DNA of 64,000 nucleotides, from assembly GCA_016875095.1 (NCBI GenBank), contig VGSG01000009.1:1-64000 (forward strand). Direction: 5' to 3'. Made by a program: the position numbers and the translations under genes. The notes under the pieces were generated by a model. That model was given only the letters and a program-made list of their open reading frames with translations, searched no databases and was not told the DNA's origin. Shown here one piece after another: positions 42,315 to 50,896 of this stretch (positions are counted from its first letter, which is position 1; every line of letters begins with the position of its first letter). The DNA is from Deltaproteobacteria bacterium (lineage in GTDB: Bacteria > Desulfobacterota > Desulfomonilia > Desulfomonilales > Desulfomonilaceae).

Positions 42315-43619
42315 TTAATGCATCATCGAAGGCAGATACATAACGATTTCGGGAAAGATGGTGCAAATGAACAGACAGAGCATCTGAACAACCACAAAGG
42401 GGATGATGGAGCGATATATGTCGTCCATGGTTATCTCCGGCGGAACCACCGCTTTCATGATGAAAAGGTTGAAGCCGAACGGCGGCGTAAGGTAGGCCAT
42501 TTCCATGTTAATCGTAAAGATCACGCCGAACCAGACAGGATCAAATCCTAGCTCCTTCACCAGAGGCACGAAGATCGGCGTAGTGAGCATGATGATGCCC
42601 GCGGGGTCCAGGAACATCCCCAGAACAAAGAAAAGGAGCTGGAGGCCGAAGAAGATCCACCACTTGGAGAGCTGGAGGCCCAGGATAGTGTCCTTGAGTA
42701 TGGTGGACACCCCCGCATAAGCCAGGACGTGCGTGAAAGCAACCGCGCCCGCGACTATCCAGATCACCATCGCGGTGAGACTCAGCGTGGAAAGGAGCGC
42801 CTCCTTGAAATCCCACCGGGTCATCTTGCCGTGGAACAGGGCGCACAGCAGGGAGCCGAATGCGCCTATGCCCGCGGCCTCGGTCGGAGTGGCGGCGCCG
42901 GAGTAAATCGCTCCGAGAACGAGTGCGATCAGGAGCACCGGCAGGACAATGCCCTTGAGAGTGACCAACTTCTGCCTAATCGTGAAGCGTTCCTGAATCG
43001 GAGGTCCCAGCCTAGGATTGATGAGGCAACGGATCAGAATGTACACGCAGAACGTCGCAGCCAAGAGAATACCAGGCAACATCCCGCCCATGAAAAGCTG
43101 ACCGACTGAAACTTCGGTCATAGTCCCGTAAATGACCATGATGACGCTGGGTGGGATGAGGATGCCCAAGGCTCCACCCGCGGAGATGCTGCCGGTCACC
43201 AGAATCTTGTCGTAGCCTCGCTTCAACATGGAGGGTAACGCGATCAGGCCCATACTCACGGTTGCGACGGAGCTTATGCCCGCCATCGCGGCGAATATGG
43301 CGCAGATGATCACCGTGCCGATGGCCAGCCCTCCGGGTATGCGCCCCATCCATGCGTAGACCATCTGGTACAGATCGTCGGCCAAGTCGGAACACCGCAG
43401 GATGTTGGCCATGAAGATAAACAGCGGCACTGCGATGAGTATCTCCTGGGTTCCCTCCGCGTACGCGGTCTGGGCGATCATGTACATGCCCTTGGGTCCC
43501 CAGATGTACAAGGCGGCCAACACCGCAACGCCGCCCATGGTGAAAGAGACCGGAAGCCCCAAGAGTAGCAGCGTAACCAGCAGCACGGTAATTACGAGCG
43601 CGAAGAGGGTGGCGTCCAT
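42315..43619 (-). CDS. dctM: TRAP transporter large permease (DctM)
   Basis: 434 residues with about twelve hydrophobic segments. Typical DctM stretches are LLLGLPVSFTMGG near 19-31, VPLFIFMANIL, GIAGISSVATVSMGL-like repeats (AAMAGISSVATVSMGLIALP) and the late LTPPFGFNLFIMK. It couples sodium or proton flow to import of an organic acid delivered by DctP. Gene order dctP-dctQ-dctM is the usual one, and these are the first genes of the long cluster. Confidence 0.92.
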   Translation of the reverse strand: MDATLFALVITVLLVTLLLLGLPVSFTMGGVAVLAALYIWGPKGMYMIAQTAYAEGTQEILIAVPLFIFMANILRCSDLADDLYQMVYAWMGRIPGGLAIGTVIICAIFAAMAGISSVATVSMGLIALPSMLKRGYDKILVTGSISAGGALGILIPPSVIMVIYGTMTEVSVGQLFMGGMLPGILLAATFCVYILIRCLINPRLGPPIQERFTIRQKLVTLKGIVLPVLLIALVLGAIYSGAATPTEAAGIGAFGSLLCALFHGKMTRWDFKEALLSTLSLTAMVIWIVAGAVAFTHVLAYAGVSTILKDTILGLQLSKWWIFFGLQLLFFVLGMFLDPAGIIMLTTPIFVPLVKELGFDPVWFGVIFTINMEMAYLTPPFGFNLFIMKAVVPPEITMDDIYRSIIPFVVVQMLCLFICTIFPEIVMYLPSMMH

Positions 43620-43679
43620 CTCTGTTCCTCGTTTCTCCTCCCATGATGTGAACGAGTCGATGGTTAAACTCGGACCGAC

Positions 43680-44210
43680 TCACTGGTCCTTTATCTCGTC
43701 TGCCCACAAAACCCGAATGTTTGACGCGGTCCGAGCCGCGATCTGTAACAGGAGCAGGAACGCCCCCAGTGGGACCATCATTTGCGAAGGATAGAGCGGC
43801 CACTCCAGAAAGCTGCTGGAAAGCTTGTTCTTTGTGAACGACTCAAGAGCGATCTCTCCTCCCCACCAGAGCAGTATCACGCACCACAGCGCCGCTATCC
43901 ACCACGTGCAAAGCTCTATCCCCGCGCGGCGACGAGGCGTCCAGTGACGGTAGAGAATGTCCACGCGGACGTGTTGATCCCGGAGTAGACAATATCCGCC
44001 GCCGAGCAAGCTCATGGCGCACAGAAGGTACTGGTTGAGCTCACCGGCCCAGTCGGTAGGCGCGTTCAGGAAGTACCGACAGACCACTTCGTACGTGATG
44101 GTTACCGTCATGACCAGCGCCACGTAGGAGCTGACGGTCGCCACCCACGTATTGACAACCTCGATCACGCGAAGCCACCCTCGGCTCGGCTCCGTTTTGG
44201 CGGGCAGCAT
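43680..44210 (-). CDS. dctQ: TRAP transporter small permease (DctQ)
   Basis: 176 residues from ATG 44210, which has a perfect GGAGGTGATT ribosome site. Four membrane helices and the DctQ motifs YEVVCRYFLNAPTDWAGELNQYL and GGGYCLLRDQHVRVDILYRH (each quoted in part by key residues RYF, W-E-L and HVRVD) identify it. The same frame is open upstream to 44369 but would overlap the dctP gene and has no family resemblance. It partners DctM. Confidence 0.9.
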   Translation of the reverse strand: MLPAKTEPSRGWLRVIEVVNTWVATVSSYVALVMTVTITYEVVCRYFLNAPTDWAGELNQYLLCAMSLLGGGYCLLRDQHVRVDILYRHWTPRRRAGIELCTWWIAALWCVILLWWGGEIALESFTKNKLSSSFLEWPLYPSQMMVPLGAFLLLLQIAARTASNIRVLWADEIKDQ

Positions 44211-44269
44211 AATCACCTCCGCGGGGAGCGGAAGGGAACCTCTTGCGATTCCCTCCCGCGGTTTGGATC

Positions 44270-45289
44270 CTACATGGCGCCTTTTTTCTTCTGATAATTG
44301 ATCAACAGCTCGACGATTTTCTTGCTGAGCGGCGTGGCCTCGCCCACCTGGGTCCAGAGAGGGATACATTGCTCGCGCAGTTTTTTCACGTCGGCGTCAG
44401 GAAGAGTGGTGACCTTGATGCCCCTTGCCCGAGCCTCATCAAGCCCTTCATTATCCCATTCGGGGCAAGCCTGAGCGCTGAGAAGACAGGTTTCCTTTCC
44501 CGCCTTCTCCAGCGCCTGCTGAAGTTCCGGAGTCAAGGACTTCCAGAAGTCCAGATTCAGATACACTCCTGATATGGAAGGCGCATGGAGCCCGGGCAAC
44601 ACCACTTGGCTGACCACTTCATGGAGCTTGTAGGTCCTCAACGTGTAATACGGATAGACCACGCCATCGACCGTCCCTCTCTGCAGCGTCACGTAGAGTT
44701 CCGTTGCAGGCATCGCGACCGCCGCGGCTCCCATAGTTTTAACAATAGCCCCGTCCAGACCGGTGGCGCGCATCTTCTTACCTTTGAAATCATCCATTGT
44801 CGTCACCGGGAACTTGGTCATGCAACCCATGGACGCCGACATCATGGGGAAGAGGTAATACACGTTATGCTTGGTGTTTGCCTCTCGCATCAGATCCAAG
44901 TAACCCGTGTTGTAGTATATGTCGAAGGCTTCATCCGGCGTGCGCCAGTTGAAGGGGAGCCACTCGGTCTTGCCTTCGGGCACTGTGCCCCCGTGATAGA
45001 TAAGAGAACTGTACAGTCCTTCCACCGTGCCCTTGGCCAATGCGTCATAGCCCTCCTGCAAACTGACCAGCATCCCGGGCCAGAACAGCTTCACCTGCAC
45101 TTGTCTCTTGGTGTACTCTTCCACCTTGGCGGCGAATTTCTTGAGCATCACCGGACCGTGGCTGGCTTCCGGGTAGACACACTGGATGCGCAAGGTGTGC
45201 GTCTTTGTTTGGGCCCAGCAAGGGATGACGATCAAACAGAATCCTGCAAGCGCGGCCAAAATCGTGCGCAGAGCATGGCTCCTCTTCAT
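44270..45289 (-). CDS. dctP: TRAP transporter periplasmic solute receptor (DctP)
   Basis: 339 residues from ATG 45289, after a GGGAGGAGGG ribosome site. A signal peptide (KRSHALRTILAALAGFCLIV) is followed by the DctP fold: RIQCVYPEASHGPVMLKKFA, KMRATGLDGAIVKTMGA with the Arg that pairs with the ligand carboxylate, and AMPATELYVTLQRGTVDGVV. It captures an organic acid in the periplasm for DctQM. First gene of the 22-gene minus-strand cluster; the region upstream holds inverted and tandem repeats that may control it. Confidence 0.9.
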   Translation of the reverse strand: MKRSHALRTILAALAGFCLIVIPCWAQTKTHTLRIQCVYPEASHGPVMLKKFAAKVEEYTKRQVQVKLFWPGMLVSLQEGYDALAKGTVEGLYSSLIYHGGTVPEGKTEWLPFNWRTPDEAFDIYYNTGYLDLMREANTKHNVYYLFPMMSASMGCMTKFPVTTMDDFKGKKMRATGLDGAIVKTMGAAAVAMPATELYVTLQRGTVDGVVYPYYTLRTYKLHEVVSQVVLPGLHAPSISGVYLNLDFWKSLTPELQQALEKAGKETCLLSAQACPEWDNEGLDEARARGIKVTTLPDADVKKLREQCIPLWTQVGEATPLSKKIVELLINYQKKKGAM

Positions 45290-45355
45290 TGGATTCCCTC
45301 CTCCCATGTAAGGTGCTTAGATTGTTGGTTAAGTTGGGGATGAGCCGGGTATTCA

Positions 45356-45391
45356 ATCAAAAACTTAATCAAGTTTTTCATCAAGTTTTCT
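45356..45391. promoter_or_regulatory. Inverted and 12-bp tandem repeats upstream of dctP (operator candidate)
   Basis: AAAAACTT (45359-45366) and AAGTTTTT (45371-45378) form a perfect inverted repeat with a 4-bp centre. ATCAA motifs recur every 12 bp at 45356, 45368 and 45380. A minus-strand TTGACA lies at 45401-45396, but no good -10 was found at normal spacing. This AT-rich block sits about 70-100 bp before dctP and is a likely regulator site, perhaps for the GntR protein of the cluster. Confidence 0.45.
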
Positions 45392-45425
45392 CGGCTGTCA
45401 AGTTCTTTTTTCTCTCCCCGGCCTC

Positions 45426-45455
45426 TTGTCGCTCTCCGGCCGCAAAGAGTATAAT
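45426..45455 (+). promoter_or_regulatory. Candidate promoter for the membrane-protein gene at 45534
   Basis: TTGTCG at 45426-45431 and a perfect TATAAT at 45450-45455 are 18 bp apart on the plus strand, ending about 80 bp before the proposed start. It would be divergent from the dctP operon. Confidence 0.45.
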
Positions 45456-45533
45456 AACCGCCAGAATCGCTCCGATTTTCAATGAGTTTCCCGGCGAACT
45501 ACAATAGGAACCGTCTCTCAGAGGAGGCTGCCG

Positions 45534-46958
45534 ATTTCAACTCTCGAGGCTCAAAGTAGGAAGCGCGGAGTCGCGCGGATCGCGCTGCTGATATGTTCAA
45601 TTATCATCTTTACCGGCGTCTACCTTGCCTTCAATACTCGGGGGTTCAGTCGTTACGGCGAGATACCGGGACGATCCAATTATAACCTCCTGGCACAAGC
45701 CCTGGTCGCGGGACACCTTCATTTGCCGCACGAATTGTCTGCGGAACGAAGTCAGGCCCCCGACCCAAACAATCCCCGGTTGACTTCGCCCTATTTGATG
45801 GATGCGGTGATTTTCGGCGGGAAATACTACTTTCTCCAGGAGCCGATGCCGGGCACGCTCCATGCTCTATGGATACGAATCACAGGAACGGAGCTGCCCA
45901 CAGGAGCGGTTGTGGTTCTCGCCGCGTCCGGATGTCTGGTGGCGCTAATCAGTTTGCTGGGGCTCATAAGACGAGAATTCTTCCCGGCTTCGCCTGAATG
46001 GATACTATGGCTCGCATCCATCTCTTTCGGGTTGTCCGCGCCGCAACTGTATCTAGTGAGCAAACCCACTGTTTATCATGAAGCCATCGCTTTCGGACTT
46101 CTTTTCGTTTTGGGCGGAGCGCTCTCCTATGCGGCGGCTCTGGTCCATACGAAGCGCAGCGGAGTTTATTTCGCGCTGTGCGGATTGATGTTCGGCCTGG
46201 CGGCCCTATGCCGATTGACACTAATCTTGTACCCTCTCTGTTTCATTGCGGCTCTTTTCTTCACATCAATTACATCTCCTCATGCCCTTTTCGGCCGCTG
46301 GAAGGCCGGGGTTTCGCTGGCTCTGCCGCCTGTCGCAGCCGTGGTCATATTGATGGTTTACAACTACATGAGATTTGGTGACGCCTTTGATTTCGGACGG
46401 CGCCACATCATGTATCCCTGGTACTCGGTATATGAATACGTGTGCCTTCAAGGCAACGCATTCAGACTGGCGCACGTCCCGGAGAACTTGGCCGCGTATT
46501 TTCTTTCGCTGCCGGAATTGGTATGGAAGAATTCATTGCCCTGGCTTCGCTTCGGGAGAGAGATATTCAGCGCCGGGAGTGTGGTAATGGGTCGAGAGCA
46601 ACTGGGATCGATCGGGCTCCTCATGCCTGTTCTGGTGCTGCTCCTGCCTTTTCAAAGGCTTGTGGGGCCTGTGGACTGGAGCCGACCCCTTAAAACGATA
46701 CTGGTGGCATCGGGCCTTTCTTCTCTGGTCATGTTTGCCATGTTCCTTTGCTACTTCTACGCGGTCCCCCGTTATCTTTACGAATTCACGCCGCTGCTGT
46801 TTGTCGTGATATTCTGCAACCTCTCAGAGACCTGGAGGCGCATGGGTCATGCGCCCAAAGCCCGTAGGGCCTTCACCATTGGCCTCGTCCTCTTGATCCT
46901 GTTCAATTCCGTGATGGGGATATATTTGGGCCTCAATGGCATGGCGCAGCTTGAGTGA
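45534..46958 (+). CDS. Polytopic membrane protein, GT-C/GT39-like; probable ATT start
   Basis: The frame has its first ATG/GTG/TTG at 45723 (TTG), but it is open and protein-like well before that: a basic start, a clear membrane helix (IALLICSIIIFTGVYLAF) and GEIPGRSNYNLLAQALVAG. A strong ribosome site AGAGGAGG (45520-45527) lies 6 bp before an ATT at 45534, which is the best start; an in-frame stop is at 45483. The protein is then 474 residues with about ten membrane helices. The fold resembles membrane glycosyltransferases that use polyprenyl-linked sugars (GT-C), but no diagnostic catalytic motif is certain. Confidence 0.6.
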   Translation: MSTLEAQSRKRGVARIALLICSIIIFTGVYLAFNTRGFSRYGEIPGRSNYNLLAQALVAGHLHLPHELSAERSQAPDPNNPRLTSPYLMDAVIFGGKYYFLQEPMPGTLHALWIRITGTELPTGAVVVLAASGCLVALISLLGLIRREFFPASPEWILWLASISFGLSAPQLYLVSKPTVYHEAIAFGLLFVLGGALSYAAALVHTKRSGVYFALCGLMFGLAALCRLTLILYPLCFIAALFFTSITSPHALFGRWKAGVSLALPPVAAVVILMVYNYMRFGDAFDFGRRHIMYPWYSVYEYVCLQGNAFRLAHVPENLAAYFLSLPELVWKNSLPWLRFGREIFSAGSVVMGREQLGSIGLLMPVLVLLLPFQRLVGPVDWSRPLKTILVASGLSSLVMFAMFLCYFYAVPRYLYEFTPLLFVVIFCNLSETWRRMGHAPKARRAFTIGLVLLILFNSVMGIYLGLNGMAQLE

Positions 46959-47084
46959 AAGGGAACGTCCGGTTGATCAAATGAGTGATACCGGTCGCCT
47001 CCGAGTGATACAACACGAACTCCACAGATTGGTCGGCGCCGCGCTCCATGCAAGCTGATGAGGCGCCGTGCGGTGAAATGAGGC

Positions 47085-48284
47085 CTATGCGCCTGACGCG
47101 CTTGAGGATTCACGAGCGCCGCTGTGGATCATCTTCAAATAGATGAGCCACACGCCAACAGCCAAGGCCAATAGATAGTACTCGCCGACCTTGCCAAGAC
47201 CCTGAAGAGCAAAATTCCCGAAAGGTAGGACAGAAAAGAGGAAAATAGCCGGATACGCTTGTGAAGCCTGGATGCGGAGCATAAGAAAATAGGTCGGCGC
47301 CAGGAGAATCATCCATTGGTAGTCTTGGAACCTTGGCAGAATAAGCACATAAACCAGGCAGGCCAGGAATGCCGCCTTCGATCTCTCGTCGTCCTCTTGC
47401 AAGTTGAGGCGCAAGAAGGCTTTCCAACTCAATGCAACGACAACGGCCGCCAAACACACGTACAAGCCCCACTGAACAATCCGAGGCGTCGTCATGCCCG
47501 TAAACTTCACAATCAGATGTGATACATATCTGATCAAGGAAAAAGCAGATGGGTTCGAAATACCCATCGCTTCTACTTCTGAGTGCGCCAAGGCCCTCCA
47601 GCCGAATGAGAGGAAGGCATCCGGGTATGCAAACCAAGCGATCAAGCTTGCGACAAGGACGGCGCAGACCAAGCTTACCAGGCGCCGTCTGCTTGAAGGG
47701 GTGTTGTCCACCAAGAGCAGTCCTAGCAGCGCCAAAGGAGTCAATTTGAATAGCGAAGCCGCCGCAATGAGAATGATGAACATCGTCAGCCTGGCTCGCA
47801 TGTATGCCAAGAGGCCGCACCAAATGAGGGCCTGCTCGAAGATGGTCACATTACCTGCTCGGAGATCCAGCAAGATAGGGCCGCCGTATGCAAATAAACA
47901 AAAAAGGCCAAACCACGAGTCGGTCGGGTTCTTCAGCAGCTTGGATTGCCATAGGAAAAAGAGGAGAAACAGAAGACCGCACTTGACGGCAAGGAACAAG
48001 ACCTTGGCCTGCGCTAAAGGCAAAAGGGTAAACGGTTTGAAGAACCAGATCGAAGGCGGAAAATAGGGGTAGTAAATGCGGCGCTCCTCTGAGCTGGCGA
48101 CGACACGAGCCACATCAGAAGGATCATGCGCATTAAGACCGGCCCCATGGGTCTTCGTCGCCCAGTAATACACCTCGAAATCCCATTGAAACCATTCAGG
48201 GTGAATCAAGATTGCAGACAAAGCGCCAAGCCAACAGACAATGGTAAGCCCAACCGCGAGTTTGTTGAAGGTGTCACTTTTCAT
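47085..48284 (-). CDS. GT87/DUF2029-like membrane glycosyltransferase
   Basis: 399 residues with about ten membrane helices. An acidic loop after the first helix (PEWFQWDFEVYYWATK, about 29-44) and the YYPYFPPSIWFFKPF stretch are typical of the DUF2029/GT87 alpha-mannosyltransferase-like family. It probably adds a sugar from a polyprenyl-phosphate donor on the outer face of the inner membrane. It is convergent with the plus-strand membrane protein before it (126 bp gap, nothing notable). Confidence 0.65.
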   Translation of the reverse strand: MKSDTFNKLAVGLTIVCWLGALSAILIHPEWFQWDFEVYYWATKTHGAGLNAHDPSDVARVVASSEERRIYYPYFPPSIWFFKPFTLLPLAQAKVLFLAVKCGLLFLLFFLWQSKLLKNPTDSWFGLFCLFAYGGPILLDLRAGNVTIFEQALIWCGLLAYMRARLTMFIILIAAASLFKLTPLALLGLLLVDNTPSSRRRLVSLVCAVLVASLIAWFAYPDAFLSFGWRALAHSEVEAMGISNPSAFSLIRYVSHLIVKFTGMTTPRIVQWGLYVCLAAVVVALSWKAFLRLNLQEDDERSKAAFLACLVYVLILPRFQDYQWMILLAPTYFLMLRIQASQAYPAIFLFSVLPFGNFALQGLGKVGEYYLLALAVGVWLIYLKMIHSGARESSSASGA

Positions 48285-48613
48285 AACGCGGTATGTAACT
48301 CACGGGATTCGTATCGCCAAACAAGGTAGATCTTCGACAACGTCGCACCTCCGATTGCTCCTGTCCGGCAGTCCGTTTACGGTTCTCGCTCCCACTAGAA
48401 TGGCCATGATCCACCCAGGGCCTGGAACCGGCGATCCCTTATCCCACACTCGCGCCTAAAGCCCCGGTTCGACCGAGTGTGGCCCAATATCAAGGGAAAA
48501 TCGCTATCTCGGTATCCGTGCTGAGTTCGGGCGATAAAATCCCCGTAAAGCCACCGTGACCGACGATAACCCCAACATCTCCATTATCTTGAAGATAATG
48601 GAATCCGACGATT
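48285..48613. other. Intergenic region with a short palindrome
   Basis: A 329-bp gap without a supported gene. At 48581-48601 the arms CCATTATCTT and AAGATAATGG flank a single G, a perfect palindrome just after the stop of the rffA-like fragment. With almost no loop it is more likely a protein site or insertion relic than a normal terminator. Confidence 0.4.
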
Positions 48614-49120
48614 TCACGGCATTTTGTGATAGAAGCGCGTTATCACATCCACAACTGCCTTGATCTCCGTGTCGGTCATACCATAATAGACCGGAAGCCG
48701 CAGCAATCGGCTGCTCAGGTCGTCAGTCACCGTCATCAGGCCGTCCGTCCGCCCGTACTTTCTCCCAGCGGGCGAGGAATGCAGCGGGACGTAGTGGAAA
48801 ACGGCAAGAATCCCGTATAGAGCCAAATAGCTTATTAGGCGTGTTCGTTCATCCAACGAGCGCGTGAGGATGTAGTACATATGTCCATTCCGCGTCGAGT
48901 CACCATCTTTGCGTGGAAGAGTCAGGACCCCCTCCTCTTGGAGCGGCCCAAGCATCCGATCATACGCCTCCATAATCTTGATTCTGACCTCTACTATCTC
49001 GTGGGCTTTCTCCAACTGAGCATAGAGGAATGCCGCCACGAGGTCGCTCGTGAGGAACGACGACCCAATGTCAACCCAGGTGTACTTGTCTACTTGACCT
49101 CGCAAGAACTGGTTCCTATT
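48614..49120 (-). pseudogene. 3' fragment of a WecE/RffA-type sugar aminotransferase
   Basis: The frame encodes NRNQFLRGQVDKYTWVDIG and on to the stop, matching the last 165 residues or so of dTDP-4-amino-4,6-dideoxygalactose transaminases (WecE/RffA, about 376 residues). Similarity starts abruptly at about 49120, directly after an in-frame TAA (49123-49121). The amino-terminal half, with the PLP-binding Lys, is missing. The only start-like codon is TTG 49105. It cannot be an active aminotransferase and marks a break of an O-antigen or enterobacterial-common-antigen-type locus. Confidence 0.8.
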
Positions 49121-50580
49121 TTACGTGGGAGTGTTACTCTTAATATGTTAAGATGATCGTCTACCTCAATGGTAGGTAGATTCGAGGGCGAAATACCATC
49201 AGGAGGCAGATAGTCTGCTCGTACGTCCCCGCACACATTCAGTGCGTCTCCGTCGCCCAAAGTTCTCCAAAAATACGAAGCGTCCCAGTGCGGCTCCCCT
49301 GTCATATTCGGCCAAGGAGGCTCCGCCCGCTTCAAACAAACTCTCTTGTGGTCCTTCAGGTCCAATCGATTAAGGCACACAATGAAAGACCTTTGGTGAC
49401 TTCCGAGAGCTGGTTGATCATAAAGACCTTTGATCATCCTTGTGCTGAAGAAAATATGAGAGAGGACCAATGCATAGACCAATGCGGGAGCTTTGAGATA
49501 TCGTTTTGCAACGTAAATTACTGAACCGGTGCCAAACAGCATTGGTAGGGCTAAGTAATTCAGATGTCGCGTGTACACGAGAAAAGCGAACGGCATGTAG
49601 AAAGCGCCAGCAAGTAGAAGGAGGAAGACTCCCCTGCGATCCCTGTTAAGTAAACAAACCAATAACGTCAGACACATCAGCGCGAGGCAACTTCCCCATA
49701 TTGCCAAGAACCTTACTTTTCTGCCTCCCATGCCTGTCGCATAAAAGAAGAAGGTATCCATAAACTGAGCGGGAGTGAAGTGGGCAGCATAGGCTGGGTC
49801 AATATGGTCTCTTACCCTGAGCCAGAAAAAGATGGACCAACTTGAAAGGACTAGAATCAGGGCGAGTTTCGGTCTGTTCAATCCGGAAATCCCTTGGAAG
49901 AGAACGATATATGCAATGAGAGACGGAATCACTGCTACCATGCCCAAGTTGCAGTACATCCCCAACATAAATACCAGAATTAAAATGAGTGACCGCCTCT
50001 TGACATGGTGAATGTCGAAAAGAAAACGGTCATTACAGGACAACAAGAGAAAAAGTAAAATAAAAAAATGAGCTGACAAGTGCTGGATATTGGATAGCCA
50101 AATGAAATTTTGCTGTGTTGGTATCATCAGGAAATAGATAAGGCCCGAAAACACGCCTGTAAATTGACTGTTCGTCAGTTGCCGGATAAGCAAGAAGCAT
50201 AAATAAGAAATGACGATCAACAGCAACAGGTTGATTAGGAAATAATATTCCGACTTCATGCCGAATATCGCCTGCATGAAATGCCAGTAAGTATTCCTAG
50301 AAAGAAATCTGCCAAAATTGCCAAAATCAATAAGATCGCCAATGTGGAGATAGCTTTTGTAGCACCATAAGAATATGAAGTCATCGCCGTAAAACCATGC
50401 ACGAAAAGAATATCGAATATAGAGGATGAGGTACAGGAGGCCAATCGCAAGCGCTGGAAGGTAAAGGGGGATACCAATCCCGGAAGAGGGTCGCCGCGTC
50501 TCGGTTCTTGGGGCCACAGCGTCTTCGTCACATGTCGCCTTTGACGGTCCTTGTGCATGGTTGACGTGGGTCGTTATCAT
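49090..50580 (-). CDS. Polytopic membrane protein, GT-C-like (AT-rich gene)
   Basis: 496 residues with about eleven hydrophobic helices. After the first helix comes an acidic loop AWFYGDDFIFLW (about 62-73), the Asp-Asp type loop seen in the catalytic region of GT-C glycosyltransferases. The gene is visibly richer in A/T codons than its neighbours, a sign of transfer. Its last 14 codons (from VTLPRK) run across the rearrangement point at about 49120 into the aminotransferase fragment in another frame, so its natural carboxy terminus may be lost or replaced. Confidence 0.6.
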   Translation of the reverse strand: MITTHVNHAQGPSKATCDEDAVAPRTETRRPSSGIGIPLYLPALAIGLLYLILYIRYSFRAWFYGDDFIFLWCYKSYLHIGDLIDFGNFGRFLSRNTYWHFMQAIFGMKSEYYFLINLLLLIVISYLCFLLIRQLTNSQFTGVFSGLIYFLMIPTQQNFIWLSNIQHLSAHFFILLFLLLSCNDRFLFDIHHVKRRSLILILVFMLGMYCNLGMVAVIPSLIAYIVLFQGISGLNRPKLALILVLSSWSIFFWLRVRDHIDPAYAAHFTPAQFMDTFFFYATGMGGRKVRFLAIWGSCLALMCLTLLVCLLNRDRRGVFLLLLAGAFYMPFAFLVYTRHLNYLALPMLFGTGSVIYVAKRYLKAPALVYALVLSHIFFSTRMIKGLYDQPALGSHQRSFIVCLNRLDLKDHKRVCLKRAEPPWPNMTGEPHWDASYFWRTLGDGDALNVCGDVRADYLPPDGISPSNLPTIEVDDHLNILRVTLPRKIGTSSCEVK

Positions 50581-50896
50581 AAATTACCTCCGGCCCTGTG
50601 GAGTCGGTCATGTGGACAGACGAAGTGAGGATCTTGAGGCGAGAAATTAGACGGGGGGTTCGGCCCCAGTCCGCCTTAGCCGGAATTATGCGGCAGTCCT
50701 CCCATTTAGCCGGTCTTGGAACTCGTGTGGGATGGAGGCGTAGCTCCGCTCCCCTCGGAAATGCCTACGTTGGGAGTCGCACTCGACCGGAGGCCGGCCA
50801 AATCGTCGTCACGGCGCTGAAAGGACCGCTTATGCACCTGTTATGAGCCTGCCTCGCCGTACGTCACTCCGTGAACCGCTCTTCCCACCGCGCTCG
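50581..50896. other. Gene-free stretch beside IS1380 remnant
   Basis: About 316 bp between the start of the AT-rich membrane protein gene and the decayed transposase. It has short open frames on both strands but none with a recognisable protein. It probably contains the lost end of the insertion sequence and the promoter of the membrane protein gene. Confidence 0.4.

Noticed and set aside
45723-46958. TTG 45723 as the start of the membrane protein
   Set aside because: It would cut off a clear membrane helix and conserved-looking sequence encoded upstream, and no ribosome site precedes it.
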